Shown in pieces: positions 19,595-27,954 of a DNA stretch of 64,000 nucleotides; within the stretch, counting starts at the first letter, position 1; every line of letters starts with the position of its first letter. The translations under genes were made by a program, and so were the position numbers. Where the stretch lies: contig NC_014221.1 in assembly GCF_000092425.1 (NCBI RefSeq), positions 749,001 to 813,000 on the forward strand, given 5' to 3'. The notes below the pieces were generated by a model. The model ran no database searches. It was not told the DNA's origin and saw only the letters and a list, made by a program, of their open reading frames with translations. This DNA is from Truepera radiovictrix DSM 17093. GTDB taxonomy: Bacteria; Deinococcota; Deinococci; Deinococcales; Trueperaceae.

Positions 19595-20312
19595 TGCTCT
19601 TGACCGGCTCGAGCGGTTCGGCGCGGTTGCCGAACTGCGTCTTCACGCGCCCCGTCGGGGCGGCCCAGTGCGCGGCGTTGACGAGAACGCGCTGCACCTC
19701 GCTCTGGTGGTAGATGGGGAAGGTTTCGTGACCGGGGCGGAAGTAAAACACCTTACCCTGGCCGCGGTAGAAGCACGCGCCGCTGCGGAAGACCTCGCCG
19801 CCCTGAAACCAGCTGATAAAGACCAGCTCGTCGGGCGCGGGGATGTCGAAGGGCTCGCCGTACATCTCGGCTTTGGGCACCACGAAGGTGTTGTCTAACC
19901 CCTGCGCAATGGGGTGGTGCGGCGCCACGACCCAGAGGCGTTCGCGCTCGCCGATCTCGCGCCACGACAGGTCGCACGAGGTGCCCATGAGGCGCTTGAA
20001 GGGTTTTGAAAAGTGCCCCGAGTGCAGCACCACGAGCCCCATCCCCTCCAGAACGCGCCGCTGCACCCGTTCGGCGACCTCGTCGCTGACCTCGTCGTGG
20101 GCGATATGCCCCCACCAAAAGAGCACGTCGGTGGTCTCCAAAACGTCCCCGCCGAGGCCGTGCTCCGCCTCGTCTAAGGTCGCGGTGCGCACCTTGAAAC
20201 CCGCCCCCCGAAGAAACGCGGCGATGGCGCCGTGAATCCCCTCGGGGTAGATCTCGGCGACCTTGGGGTTTTTCCGCTCGTGCCTGTATTCGTTCCAGAC
20301 GGTTACGCGCAC
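19584..20312 (-). CDS. ThuA-like protein
   Basis: 242 residues of the ThuA family (class I glutamine-amidotransferase-like fold). Key segments are [23 protein letters not shown]-type start, [34 protein letters not shown], the [10 protein letters not shown] motif and [15 protein letters not shown]. ThuA acts with ThuB-type oxidoreductases in 3-keto-sugar metabolism, and such an oxidoreductase gene is next downstream. The C-terminal SSQ and the stop codon are encoded by the 7-bp repeat array. Confidence 0.88.
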   Translation of the reverse strand: MRVTVWNEYRHERKNPKVAEIYPEGIHGAIAAFLRGAGFKVRTATLDEAEHGLGGDVLETTDVLFWWGHIAHDEVSDEVAERVQRRVLEGMGLVVLHSGHFSKPFKRLMGTSCDLSWREIGERERLWVVAPHHPIAQGLDNTFVVPKAEMYGEPFDIPAPDELVFISWFQGGEVFRSGACFYRGQGKVFYFRPGHETFPIYHQSEVQRVLVNAAHWAAPTGRVKTQFGNRAEPLEPVKSSSQ

Positions 20313-20884
20313 GTCGTCTCCTTTGGGGCGTTGCCGCTAGGCGTCGTCGGTAAGGCGCGCAGGACGAGCCCCTGGTCAAAACTCTTGACCGACCGTTTGC
20401 AGATGGCGCGTCCTTTTCCCTCCCAACGCGCGACCGCTCCCTGCAGCACCCTCGATCGGCTACGCAGACCTTACCCCAACTTGGCGGCGGGCTCAAGGTG
20501 CCGCGGGCTCGAGGCGTGCTTTTGCAGTGCTCCCTCGTTAAGATTAAGGAAGGATGAACGTTTTAAGCACATCCGTGAGGGCGCGGGCGTTAAGGTGAGG
20601 TGTAGGGGTTCGCGCTGCCCAGCGTTTAACTCCGTAGCCGCACGGCGCACCTTCTCTAGGGGAGGCCACCGCTAAAAGGTCGCTGCCGTGCGGTTTTGTT
20701 TGGCCGCCGACCGCCGGCGCAGGGGCGGTTTCATCCCTTTTCAGCTTCCCTTAAGCCCGGTGGCGTAGGGTAGTGGGGGTGTGGATCCTACCGCGTGGGT
20801 TGCGCCGCTAGAACGCGCGTTGGTGGCACCCGCAGGTGGCGCAGCGCCTCGCCAAGGGCGACTAGGCCAGCTTCTGGAGGAGAT
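20313..20884. other. intergenic region, 570 bp
   Basis: Lies between the divergent ThuA-like and barrel-like genes. It must hold both promoters, but I cannot identify a clear -35/-10 pair, a hairpin with a T tract or a credible small gene. Confidence 0.4.
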
Positions 20885-21391
20885 GTGAAGAACGCTTTAC
20901 GGACTGCTTTGGTGCTGCTCGCGCTCGTGACGCCGGTCGGGTTCGCGCAGCGGTTTTATTTGGGTGCTGTCGCTGGGACGCCGCTCTCGACGCAGATGGA
21001 GACCGTGACCGACAGCTTCGAGCTCGGCGCGCAGCTCGGCGTAAACGCCACGCCTTCGTTCGGCGTGCGCGCCGCGGTCGAGGGTAACCTCCCGCGCGGT
21101 GAGGTCCGTCTGGGTAGCCTCGCCGCCCTCTTCCGCTTCTACTTGCCGCTAAGCGCCAACGCGCTCTACCTCGGGGGCGGCGCCGACGCCTTTTTGAGCG
21201 GCGTACCGGGGTCGCTCGCCGAGCTGCGCACCGCGCCGCTCGGCGCGCACGCCGTAGCCGGTGCGGAGTTCCGCTTCGGTCGTTTTGGCGTCTTTGCCGA
21301 GGCGCTCCCCGGTTACGTTCTGGGGCGCGACCCCTCAAACCCGAGCGCCTACTACGTGCGCGCGCGCGGCGGGGTCAACCTGCACTTTTAG
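20885..21391 (+). CDS. secreted, probable outer-membrane beta-barrel protein
   Basis: 168 residues from a GTG with GGAGG upstream. A clear signal peptide (VKNALRTALVLLALVTPVGFAQ) is followed by alternating hydrophobic strands with glycine turns (FYLGAVAGTPL, ALYLGGGADAFL, GAEFRFGRFGVFAEALPGYVLG, YYVRARGGVNLHF), ending in a terminal Phe as in outer-membrane proteins. It resembles small OmpA/OmpW-like barrels in architecture only; no family is recognised with certainty. An insertion sequence begins 9 nt after its stop. Confidence 0.75.
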   Translation: MKNALRTALVLLALVTPVGFAQRFYLGAVAGTPLSTQMETVTDSFELGAQLGVNATPSFGVRAAVEGNLPRGEVRLGSLAALFRFYLPLSANALYLGGGADAFLSGVPGSLAELRTAPLGAHAVAGAEFRFGRFGVFAEALPGYVLGRDPSNPSAYYVRARGGVNLHF

Positions 21392-21416
21392 GCTCAGCTA
21401 GGGTCTGTCTGACTGA

Positions 21417-21905
21417 TTAGAGCCAGAGGATAATGGAGGCGACAAGCACGCCCGCGAGGTAGTTCCGACCCCGCTTGTCATAGCGGGTTGCTACAGCACG
21501 AAAGTCTTTAAGTCGGTTGATGCAGCGCTCAATGACGTTGCGCCCCTTGTACGCCTTGGTATCAAAAGCAGGTGGACGCCCACCTTTGGAGCCCTTGGCG
21601 AGCCGGTGCTTTTTGGCGTCTTCTCGCTCAGGGCTGATACAGCGAATGTTCCGTCGCCTCAACCCTTGGCGCTGCTTCTTAAAGCTGTAAGCCCGGTCCA
21701 AGCGGAGCTGTGAGGGGCGCTTTCGGGGTCGCCCTCTACCTAAACGTGGTACGTGTATCTCGTCGAGCACCCGCTCCAACCAAGCGGCATCGTTGCGTTG
21801 CCCGGCGGTCACGACAAGGGACAGGGGGCGAACCTTCCCATCAGCACAGACATGAACTTTGCTGGTATGCCCGCCACGCGAGTGGCCTAACCACTCATCT
21901 GTCAA
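21417..21905 (-). CDS. IS5-type transposase, C-terminal frame (orfB)
   Basis: 162 residues of the DDE_Tnp_1 catalytic domain: second Asp D70 in LRLDRAYS and Glu E126 in [15 protein letters not shown], the usual YREK-like region. It is in the -1 frame relative to orfA, and their overlap contains A6G6. It is expected to be made as an orfAB fusion by slippage. A TTG at 21905 could start it alone, but the first catalytic Asp would then be missing. Confidence 0.88.
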   Translation of the reverse strand: MTDEWLGHSRGGHTSKVHVCADGKVRPLSLVVTAGQRNDAAWLERVLDEIHVPRLGRGRPRKRPSQLRLDRAYSFKKQRQGLRRRNIRCISPEREDAKKHRLAKGSKGGRPPAFDTKAYKGRNVIERCINRLKDFRAVATRYDKRGRNYLAGVLVASIILWL

Positions 21906-22276
21906 GCCCCCCTTTTTTCGCCCTCGGCGGGCCGCTTTCTCGCACCTGCAGCGCTCCGGTGGGCTTTGATGTGACTGCTGTCCAAGGCCGCTCCGTCCCA
22001 GTCAATATCGCCTGTGGCGTCGGCATGCGCTTGAAGGGCTTGTAGGATGCGCTGCCAGTCACCGCTACGTTCCCACCTCGTGAACCGGTCCCAGCAGGTT
22101 TGCCAGGCTCCGTAGCGCTCAGGAACATCTCGCCAAGGTGCTCCAGTCTTGAGCCGCCACAAAATGCCGTTGATAACTCGGCGATGGTCAACGTAGGCGT
22201 GGCCGCGTTGGGGATTCGCAGGTAAATGCGCTTTTAACGCTCGCCACTGTTTCTCGCTTAAGTCCGTCCGTGCCAT
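21902..22276 (-). CDS. IS5-type transposase, N-terminal frame (orfA)
   Basis: 124 residues with the DUF4096 DNA-binding start ([57 protein letters not shown]) and the first catalytic Asp, D99 in [13 protein letters not shown]. It ends at a TGA just after an A6G6 slippery run (complement of 21907-21918). Ribosomal -1 frameshifting or polymerase slippage there would fuse it to orfB. Confidence 0.88.
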   Translation of the reverse strand: MARTDLSEKQWRALKAHLPANPQRGHAYVDHRRVINGILWRLKTGAPWRDVPERYGAWQTCWDRFTRWERSGDWQRILQALQAHADATGDIDWDGAALDSSHIKAHRSAAGARKRPAEGEKRGA

Positions 22277-22457
22277 GCCTTTACCCTAAAACATCAGTCA
22301 GCCCTTCTGTCAGACAGACCCTAGCAGACGTCGCCCGGTAGCGCAGCGCTTAGCGGGCGGCTAGACCGGTGGGCACAACGACATCAGCAACACGGGAGAG
22401 ACGCTTTTGGGTGTCTCTCCCAACGTTTAGGGCGTAGCGACCTCGGCGCTAGCCTCC

Positions 22458-22637
22458 CTAAAAGGCTAGGTTGACGCCCAAAAGCAGCATCACGAACAAG
22501 ATCACGGCGATGATTAGAAACAGCCCGAAGACGATGCGCGCGACCGCCGCAGCGCCCGCCGCCACCCCCGAAAACCCGAGGGCGCCGGCGATCACGGCGA
22601 CGACGAGCGCGATGATCGCGATTTCAAGTAGGCCCAT
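22458..22637 (-). CDS. DUF1328-type small membrane protein
   Basis: 59 residues starting at an ATG with GGGAGG upstream. It is almost wholly hydrophobic, with two membrane spans (IAIIALVVAVIAGALGFSG and IVFGLFLIIAVILFVMLLL) around GVAAGAAAVAR. This is the layout of the DUF1328/YtjA family, of unknown function and often stress-induced. It stands alone between the insertion sequence and the FAD/Rieske gene. Confidence 0.85.
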   Translation of the reverse strand: MGLLEIAIIALVVAVIAGALGFSGVAAGAAAVARIVFGLFLIIAVILFVMLLLGVNLAF

Positions 22638-22755
22638 TGTTGTCCTCCCTTAAAGGCAGGGTAGGGGGTAACCAAGGGGACAAACTGTAAGGCGCAACGA
22701 AATGCGTATTACATTTCGCGCTTCGCCAAAGTGCGCGCGCCGCCGGTAGCGCGGC

Positions 22756-24282
22756 TCACTTGGGCTCGAGCCCCCTATGCGCGGGGCCGTTGATCACCCG
22801 CCCGTAGGCGTCGAAGCGCGAGCCGTGGCAGGGGCAGTCCCACGTCCGCTCCGCGCTGTTCCAGGCCACCACGCAGCCTAGGTGCGGGCAGATGGCGCTG
22901 CGCTCATGCAGCACCCCCGCTTCGTCGCGGTAGACCGCCCGCTTGGCCGGGCCGAAGCCGACCACCGCCCCCTCTCCCGGCCCGAGCGCCGCCGCGTCCC
23001 CCCTGGCGGGGGTCGCGAGGTCGAGAAACTGCGCCGCGACGTTGAGGTTCTCCTTGAGAAACGCGCCGCCCGCCTTGAGGGGTTTTCGCGCGGGGTCGTA
23101 AAGGGTCGCCCACGGGTTGTCCCGACCCAAGATGAGGTCGCGCAGCAGCACGCCCGCCAGCGAGCCGTGGGTCATCCCCATCCCCGAGTCGCCGGTCACC
23201 AGGTAGACGTTCTCCTCACCGGGGCTGCGCCCGATAAAGGCGAGGCCGTCTAGGGTCTCGTAAACCTGCCCCGACCAGCGGTAGCGGACCCGGCCGAGCT
23301 TGGGGAAGCGCTCGCGCGCCCACGCCTCGAGCCGCCCGTAGCGCGCCGGGGCGTCGTCCGCCTGACCGGTCTTGTGGTCCTCGCCGCCGACCAAGAGGAG
23401 CTCGGTGGCCTCGTCCAAGCTCTGGAGCCGCACGTAGTGGTAGGGGTCTTCGGTGTCCCAGTAGAGCGCCCGCTGGACGCTCCCGCGCGGCACCTCGGCG
23501 GCGATCACGAAGCTCAGGTAGGGCGCCTGTTTGGTGTGCGTGGCGACGCGGTCGTGAATGGGCGCGTTGGTCGCCACGACGACGGCCCCCGCCGTTACCG
23601 TGAGGCCGCTGTGGGTGCGGACTTTTGCCGGTGCGCCGCCCTCGACCGTTTGGACCGCCGTCTCGGTATAGAGCTCCCCGCCGCGCGCCCCAAAGGCGTG
23701 CGCGAGCCCCCTAAGGTAGCGCATCGGGTCGAACTGCGCTTGGTTGGGAAAGTGCAGGCAGGGCAGCGTGTCAAAGCCCTCCAGGGGCGCCTTGTCCACC
23801 CACGCCACCTCGCGCAGCCCCGCGCGGCGCGCCGCCTCTAGCTCCTCGCTAAGCACGCGCCGCGACGCGCCGGGGGGGACGAAGAGGTAGCCGCTCACGC
23901 GCTCGAAGTCGCAGGCGATCCCCTCCTCCTGGCTGATGCGCTCGATGAGGTCAATAGCGGCCGTGTGGCTCTGTGCGACCGCCCTGGCGCCAGCTTCGCC
24001 GTAGAGCCGGATGACCTCGCTGTAGCGGTCGTCGAAGGCGTTAGCGAGCTGCGCGGTGGTGCGCCCCGTGTTGCCGCCGCCGACCGGCCCCTGGTCGAGC
24101 ACGGCGACCCGCCTCCCTTCGCGGGCGAGCAGGTAGGCCGTCGTCAGTCCGGCGAGACCCGCGCCGACGACGCAGACGTCGACGGTGAGGTCCCGCGTCA
24201 AAGGGGCGGTGAAGAAGGGGCGAACGGTCTCGTCCCAGCTCGGGCGGCTGGCGCCGGTGTGGGCGGTGTCGGGGTGGGTCAT
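22756..24282 (-). CDS. FAD-dependent oxidoreductase fused to a Rieske [2Fe-2S] domain
   Basis: 508 residues from the ATG at 24282, with AGGAG upstream. Residues about 35-400 are a DAO-type FAD domain with dinucleotide motif [15 protein letters not shown] (GAGLAG at 40-45) and NTGRTTAQL nearby. The last 90 residues are a Rieske domain with both ligand pairs, CPHLGC and CPCHGSRF. The fusion suggests electrons pass from the flavin to the cluster. Related fused proteins are annotated as gamma-glutamylputrescine-type or Rieske oxidoreductases; the substrate is unknown. Its leader matches that of the oxidoreductase gene at 18406. Confidence 0.9.
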   Translation of the reverse strand: MTHPDTAHTGASRPSWDETVRPFFTAPLTRDLTVDVCVVGAGLAGLTTAYLLAREGRRVAVLDQGPVGGGNTGRTTAQLANAFDDRYSEVIRLYGEAGARAVAQSHTAAIDLIERISQEEGIACDFERVSGYLFVPPGASRRVLSEELEAARRAGLREVAWVDKAPLEGFDTLPCLHFPNQAQFDPMRYLRGLAHAFGARGGELYTETAVQTVEGGAPAKVRTHSGLTVTAGAVVVATNAPIHDRVATHTKQAPYLSFVIAAEVPRGSVQRALYWDTEDPYHYVRLQSLDEATELLLVGGEDHKTGQADDAPARYGRLEAWARERFPKLGRVRYRWSGQVYETLDGLAFIGRSPGEENVYLVTGDSGMGMTHGSLAGVLLRDLILGRDNPWATLYDPARKPLKAGGAFLKENLNVAAQFLDLATPARGDAAALGPGEGAVVGFGPAKRAVYRDEAGVLHERSAICPHLGCVVAWNSAERTWDCPCHGSRFDAYGRVINGPAHRGLEPK

Positions 24283-24300
24283 GGGGGCTCCTGGGAGGGG

Positions 24301-24364
24301 TAAGCAATGAGTAATGAGCAACGAGCAATGAGTACTGAGTACTGAGTGCTGACTATTGAACTAC
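24301..24364. repeat. array of nine 7-bp repeats
   Basis: Plus-strand units TAAGCAA, TGAGTAA, TGAGCAA, CGAGCAA, TGAGTAC, TGAGTAC, TGAGTGC, TGACTAT and an 8-nt TGAACTAC. It has the same unit types and order as the 19483 array, and lies at the same distance before the following ATG (minus strand). Confidence 0.88.
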
Positions 24365-24518
24365 TGGCCGTGAGGCTGCACCCAGCATAGGACGCGCGTG
24401 CGCCCGCTAGGGTGCGCTTCGCTAAAGTCTCGAGGCTCGGGTGCGGCGTGAGGCCCTGGCGCGTGGCCACCCGCCCCCGTGCGCCAGGGCCTTGCCGCAA
24501 ACCCGTGACGCAACCCCG

Positions 24519-24524
24519 TAAACT
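24519..24524 (+). promoter_or_regulatory. -10 box of a probable leaderless formamidase transcript
   Basis: TAAACT ends 6 nt before the ATG at 24531, with no ribosome-binding site between them. Confidence 0.5.
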
Positions 24525-24530
24525 GTAAAG

Positions 24531-25466
24531 ATGTCCAACCTCCACGCTCACACCCTCCACGCCCACCAGAGCCACACCGGTTGGGACAACAGCCTCCCGC
24601 CCGTCGCCGAGGTGAACCCCGGCGACACGCTGACCCTCGAGACCCTCGACGCCTCCGGGGGGCAGCTGCGCGCGGACTCGAGCGTCCGCGACGTGCTCAC
24701 CCTCGACTTTGGCCGCGTCAATCCGGTCACCGGCCCCGTGCGCGTGCTGGGCGCTGAGCCGGGGGACGCGCTGGCGGTCAAGCTGCTCGAGTTTCGTCCG
24801 AGCGGTTGGGGGTGGACCGCCAACATCCCGGGTTTCGGCCTCCTGGCCGAGGACTTCCCCGACGCGCACCTGAAGACCTGGCGTTTCGAGGGGGAGACGG
24901 CCGCCTTCGCCGACGGCATCACGGTGCCCCTCAAAGCCTTCCCGGGGACCATCGGGGTCGCGCCCGCCGAGCCGGGGCAGCACAGCGTGGTGCCGCCGCG
25001 CGCGTGCGGCGGCAACCTCGACATTCGCGACCTGGCTGCCGGCACGACCCTCTACCTGCCCGTCCAGGTCGACGGGGCGCTCTTCTCGCTTGGCGACACC
25101 CACGCCGCCCAGGGCGACGGCGAGGTGTGCGGCACCGCCATCGAGTCGCCGATGGCCGTCACCGTGCGCTTCGACCTCGTCAAGGGCGCGAACCTAAGAG
25201 CGCCCCAGTTCGAGACGCCAGCGCCCGTGACGCGCCACCTCGACGACAAGGGATACTTCGTCACCACGGGCGTCGGTCCGGACCTCATGCAGGCGGCCAA
25301 GGACGCCGTGCGGGCGATGATCGACTACCTGGGCAAAACCTACGGCCTCAGCCCGGAGGACGCCTACCTCTTGTGCAGCGTCGCGTGCGACCTGCGCATC
25401 AGCGAGATCGTCGATCAGCCCAACTGGGTGGTGTCTTTTTACCTGCCGCGCAAGCTGTTCTCCTAG
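24531..25466 (+). CDS. acetamidase/formamidase family amidase
   Basis: 311 residues matching FmdA_AmdA over its length: HQSHTGWDNSLPPVAEVNPGD-type N-terminus, VRVLGAEPGDALAVKLL, AEPGQHSVVPPRACGGNLDIRDL and LFSLGDTHAAQGDGEVCGTAIE. These metal-dependent amidases release ammonia from formamide or short amides. It is probably monocistronic with a leaderless start. No nitrogen-regulation gene is near; the true substrate is uncertain. Confidence 0.92.
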   Translation: MSNLHAHTLHAHQSHTGWDNSLPPVAEVNPGDTLTLETLDASGGQLRADSSVRDVLTLDFGRVNPVTGPVRVLGAEPGDALAVKLLEFRPSGWGWTANIPGFGLLAEDFPDAHLKTWRFEGETAAFADGITVPLKAFPGTIGVAPAEPGQHSVVPPRACGGNLDIRDLAAGTTLYLPVQVDGALFSLGDTHAAQGDGEVCGTAIESPMAVTVRFDLVKGANLRAPQFETPAPVTRHLDDKGYFVTTGVGPDLMQAAKDAVRAMIDYLGKTYGLSPEDAYLLCSVACDLRISEIVDQPNWVVSFYLPRKLFS

Positions 25467-25507
25467 CCTGCGCCCTCCATGGGCGTAGCCTCGCGGCCGG
25501 TAAAGAG

Positions 25508-25569
25508 CAGTGGCCAGTAGTCAGTAGCAGCACTCAGTACTCAGCACTCGTTGCTCATTGCTCGTCACT
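25508..25569. repeat. array of nine 7-bp repeats before the ribokinase gene
   Basis: Plus-strand units CAGTGGC, CAGTAGT, CAGTAG (6 nt), CAGCACT, CAGTACT, CAGCACT, CGTTGCT, CATTGCT and CGTCACT. This is the complement of the arrays at 19483 and 24301, so the orientation relative to the downstream gene is the same. A C-rich stretch and GAAGGAG follow before the ATG. Confidence 0.85.
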
Positions 25570-25593
25570 CCCCCTCCCCCTGAAGGAGCCCTC

Positions 25594-26493
25594 ATGATCG
25601 TCGTCGTCGGCAGCCTCAACATGGACCTCGTCGTTCGCGTTCCGCGCGCCCCGCGCCCCGGTGAGACGCTCCTGGGGTCGGGGTACGAGACGCACCCCGG
25701 CGGCAAGGGGGCGAACCAGGCGGTCGCGGCGGCCCGCTTCGGCGCCCCCGTGCGGATGGTCGGGCGCGTGGGGCGCGACGCTTACGGCGACCCGCTCGCG
25801 CACCGCCTCGCGGCCGAGGGCATCGACCTGGGTTTTTTGGAGCAGACGGACGACAAGACGGGGGTCGCTTTTATCACCGTGGACGAGGCGGGGCAGAACA
25901 GCATCATCGTGGCGCCGGGGGCGAACGCGGCGCTGCGGCCCGAGGACCTCACCGAAAGGGTGTTCGAGGGCGCCGAGGTTGTCCTCGTCCAGCTCGAGAT
26001 CCCTCTAAAGACCGCCCTGCGCGCCGCTGCGCTAGGCCGTGCGGCGGGGGCGCGCGTCCTTCTGAACCTCGCGCCCGCGCAGGCGCTGAGCGCGGCGCAG
26101 CTCGGCGACGTCGACCTGCTCTTGGTCAACGAGCACGAAGCGGCGACGCTGCTCGGCGCGCCCGAGGTGCTCGGGGACTTGGGGGCGGCCCTAGCGGGGC
26201 TCCGGCGCTTTGTCCCGGCGGTCGTGCTGACGCTCGGGGGGCGCGGCGCAGCTTGGGCGGGGCCGGAAGGGAGCGGGCTCGAGCCCGCGCACAGGGTTCG
26301 CGTCGTCGACACCACGGCGGCGGGGGACGCCTTCGCGGGGGCGCTCGCCGCCGAGCTGGCGCGGGGGGCGACTTTGGAGGCGGCGGTGCGCTACGCGGGG
26401 GCGGCGGGGGCGCTCGCGGTGAGCCGTTCGGGGGCGCAGCCCTCGCTGCCGACGCGCGAGGAGGCCGAGCGGCTGCTGCGGGGCGCGGGCTGA
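25594..26493 (+). CDS. ribokinase (PfkB-family sugar kinase)
   Basis: 299 residues from the ATG at 25594, with AAGGAG upstream. The two PfkB signatures are present: GGKGANQAVAAARFG near residue 40 and DTTAAGDAFAGALAAEL near 240, which holds the catalytic Asp. The VGSLNMDLVVRVPRAP start and LLNLAPAQ region are ribokinase-like. It would phosphorylate ribose or a similar sugar at O5. The RbsABC-like importer is about 10 kb away in the opposite orientation and could supply the substrate. Confidence 0.92.
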   Translation: MIVVVGSLNMDLVVRVPRAPRPGETLLGSGYETHPGGKGANQAVAAARFGAPVRMVGRVGRDAYGDPLAHRLAAEGIDLGFLEQTDDKTGVAFITVDEAGQNSIIVAPGANAALRPEDLTERVFEGAEVVLVQLEIPLKTALRAAALGRAAGARVLLNLAPAQALSAAQLGDVDLLLVNEHEAATLLGAPEVLGDLGAALAGLRRFVPAVVLTLGGRGAAWAGPEGSGLEPAHRVRVVDTTAAGDAFAGALAAELARGATLEAAVRYAGAAGALAVSRSGAQPSLPTREEAERLLRGAG

Positions 26494-26502
26494 CCCGCTA
26501 CG

Positions 26503-26796
26503 CTACGAGGCGTCGGGCAGCATGAGCCACAAAAGCGCGTAGACGACGCCCAACACGCCCCCCGTGGCGAGCACCAACACGGCCACCATAAGGCGCAGGT
26601 CGCGCGCGTCGGTCCCGACGTACTCGGCGATACCGCCGATCACCCCGCCGACTTTGCGGTCTCGCCTCGAGCGCCGCAGCGGTACGGTGGTGCCGGGCCG
26701 CCGCGCGCGGCGTTCGTCGTGCGGCAGGGCGTCGTAGGGGTTGCCAGGCCGAGGGGGGGTGGGGCGCTCGTTGGGGTCGTGGGCCGGTTGGGTCAT
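26503..26796 (-). CDS. PspC-domain membrane protein
   Basis: 97 residues: a proline-rich polar N-terminus (about 1-45), then a PspC domain (RSRRDRKVGGVIGGIAEYVG...DARDLRLMVAVLVLATGG) with one or two membrane spans and ending WLMLPDAS. PspC proteins sense or respond to membrane stress, but no other psp gene is nearby. It is convergent with the ribokinase gene, 9 nt apart. Confidence 0.88.
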   Translation of the reverse strand: MTQPAHDPNERPTPPRPGNPYDALPHDERRARRPGTTVPLRRSRRDRKVGGVIGGIAEYVGTDARDLRLMVAVLVLATGGVLGVVYALLWLMLPDAS

Positions 26797-26813
26797 AGCG
26801 TTCCTCTCTCAAG

Positions 26814-27164
26814 CTAGCGTGTGGCCTCCGCCGGTTCGGCGAGCAGCGTGAGCGGCAGCTGCGGCGCGAGCCGCGCGTCTTGCAGGGCGGCGTGCACCTG
26901 GGCTTCGAGCGCCCGCACGGCGACGCCGCGGTAGTGGTCGGGCAGCAGCGCGAGGTGCGCGAGCGCTTTGGCGTAGTTGCGGCGCCCCCCGCGCGCGTTG
27001 CCCATCGCCCGCGCCTTATGGAGCGCGGCGGCGAGCAAGATCGCGCCCGCGTACAGGCTCCGGTCGCGCCCCTGCGCCGCCCCCCACGGCCCCTCCCACG
27101 CCTCGTGCGCCTCCCAGTAGGCGCCCGCGTTGAAGTGCCGCGCCCCCGCCTCCCAACCGCTCAC
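26814..27164 (-). CDS. DUF309 domain protein
   Basis: 116 residues from a GTG 4 nt after the stop of the metallopeptidase gene. The DUF309 signature HFNAGAYWEAHEAWEGPW is near residue 9, then a helical stretch (LYAGAILLAAALHKARAMGN). Function of the family is unknown; it is often found as a short standalone protein. It is almost certainly in one transcript with the upstream gene. The start is chosen by this spacing because a longer frame would overlap that gene fully. Confidence 0.85.
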   Translation of the reverse strand: MSGWEAGARHFNAGAYWEAHEAWEGPWGAAQGRDRSLYAGAILLAAALHKARAMGNARGGRRNYAKALAHLALLPDHYRGVAVRALEAQVHAALQDARLAPQLPLTLLAEPAEATR

Positions 27165-27168
27165 CGCT

Positions 27169-27564
27169 TCAGGCGTCCCGCCGGAAAAGCCGCCGGAAGC
27201 CCTCGTCGCGCCGCCTGTCCTCCTCGATGAGGCTGGCGTCGCCCGCCAAGGACTCGACGTGGTGGCGCAGCTCGTGGGTGAGCGTCTCCCACAGCTCCGC
27301 CTCCCAATCGAAGTCGGGGTCGTCTTCGGCGAGGCGCGCGAACGAGCCGTAGTAGAGCGCGACGTGCCGCCCGAGCCCCTCGCCCGCGCCCAGAAAGTCG
27401 TCCGGCCCTGGGTCGAGGTACTCGCCCAGGCGGTAGACCTCGTCAAAGCCCTCCTCGAGCCGCGCGTCGGGGAGCGCGTGCACCCCCTGGAGCCCCCGCA
27501 AAAACTCCTGCGGAATCTCGTCGACCATCTCCGCGAGCGTCCGCTGAAACGCCTCAAAGGTCAT
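27169..27564 (-). CDS. small zinc metallopeptidase family protein (minimal MMP-like)
   Basis: 131 residues. The only clear motif is the zinc-binding helix LTHELRHHVE (HExxH, about residues 98-107), close to the C-terminus. It is preceded by an acidic region and a conserved LYYGSFAR. This matches the short metallopeptidase family formerly called DUF1025/possibly zincin-like. Substrate is unknown. It is the first gene of a two-gene transcript with DUF309 and starts close behind a TANNNT box. Confidence 0.85.
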   Translation of the reverse strand: MTFEAFQRTLAEMVDEIPQEFLRGLQGVHALPDARLEEGFDEVYRLGEYLDPGPDDFLGAGEGLGRHVALYYGSFARLAEDDPDFDWEAELWETLTHELRHHVESLAGDASLIEEDRRRDEGFRRLFRRDA

Positions 27565-27569
27565 AGACC

Positions 27570-27575
27570 AGTCTA
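27570..27575 (-). promoter_or_regulatory. -10 box of a probable leaderless metallopeptidase transcript
   Basis: Minus-strand TAGACT ends 5 nt before the ATG at 27564. The same hexamer precedes recO. Confidence 0.5.
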
Positions 27576-27612
27576 CCGGAGCCGGTGGTAGGAGGTGGTA
27601 GCTGAAACGAGC

Positions 27613-27954
27613 TCAAGCGCCTCTAGAGAGGCTTAAAAAAGATCCTTCGGTAGCACGACAAAAAGCCTTGATGGTTTCTTCGTGCTGTCTTAAGAGGCGC
27701 TCGACATCGCTCGTAGAGCAGTTTCCCAAACGTACCCAAACCACTTTCGGTGGGTGTCCTAGCAGAAAGCTGCGCTGGTGAAAGTCCGCGTCTTTGGACA
27801 CGATAGTAAAACCGTGCTGCTTGGCATACTCCCATACAGCCGTGTCGTCCGCGTCCTTAAGCCCTACATCTCGCACGTGTACGGCGTCTCGAAAGAGGTC
27901 TTCAAGGGAATGGATCAAGCGGTAAGAGAGATTTTGGTCGAGCAGCAGTTTCAC
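27613..27954 (-). CDS. DUF5615 PIN-like protein
   Basis: 113 residues beginning MKLLLDQNLSYRLIHSLEDLF, the DUF5615/Mut7-C-like PIN-fold start with Asp6. Other acidic positions are seen in VRDVGLKDADDTAVWEYA and TIVSKDADFHQRS. It overlaps the DUF433 gene by 4 nt. Such pairs are generally regarded as VapBC-like toxin-antitoxin modules, this protein being the presumed nuclease. Activity is not shown by the sequence. Confidence 0.88.
   Translation of the reverse strand: MKLLLDQNLSYRLIHSLEDLFRDAVHVRDVGLKDADDTAVWEYAKQHGFTIVSKDADFHQRSFLLGHPPKVVWVRLGNCSTSDVERLLRQHEETIKAFCRATEGSFLSLSRGA

Larger units (their letters stand above)
21401..22321 (-). mobile_element. IS5-family (IS427-like) insertion sequence
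   Basis: A 921-bp element with perfect terminal inverted repeats GGGTCTGTCTGAC (21401-21413) and GTCAGACAGACCC (22309-22321). It is flanked by TA on both sides; CTA|...|TAG implies insertion at a CTAG or TA site. It encodes a DDE transposase split into two overlapping frames joined at an A6G6 run. It lies between the barrel-like gene and the DUF1328 gene and disrupts neither. Confidence 0.9.

Noticed and set aside
27591-27615. Short GGTGGTAG direct repeat before the metallopeptidase gene
   Set aside because: Only two 8-bp copies; too little to distinguish from chance in GC-rich DNA.
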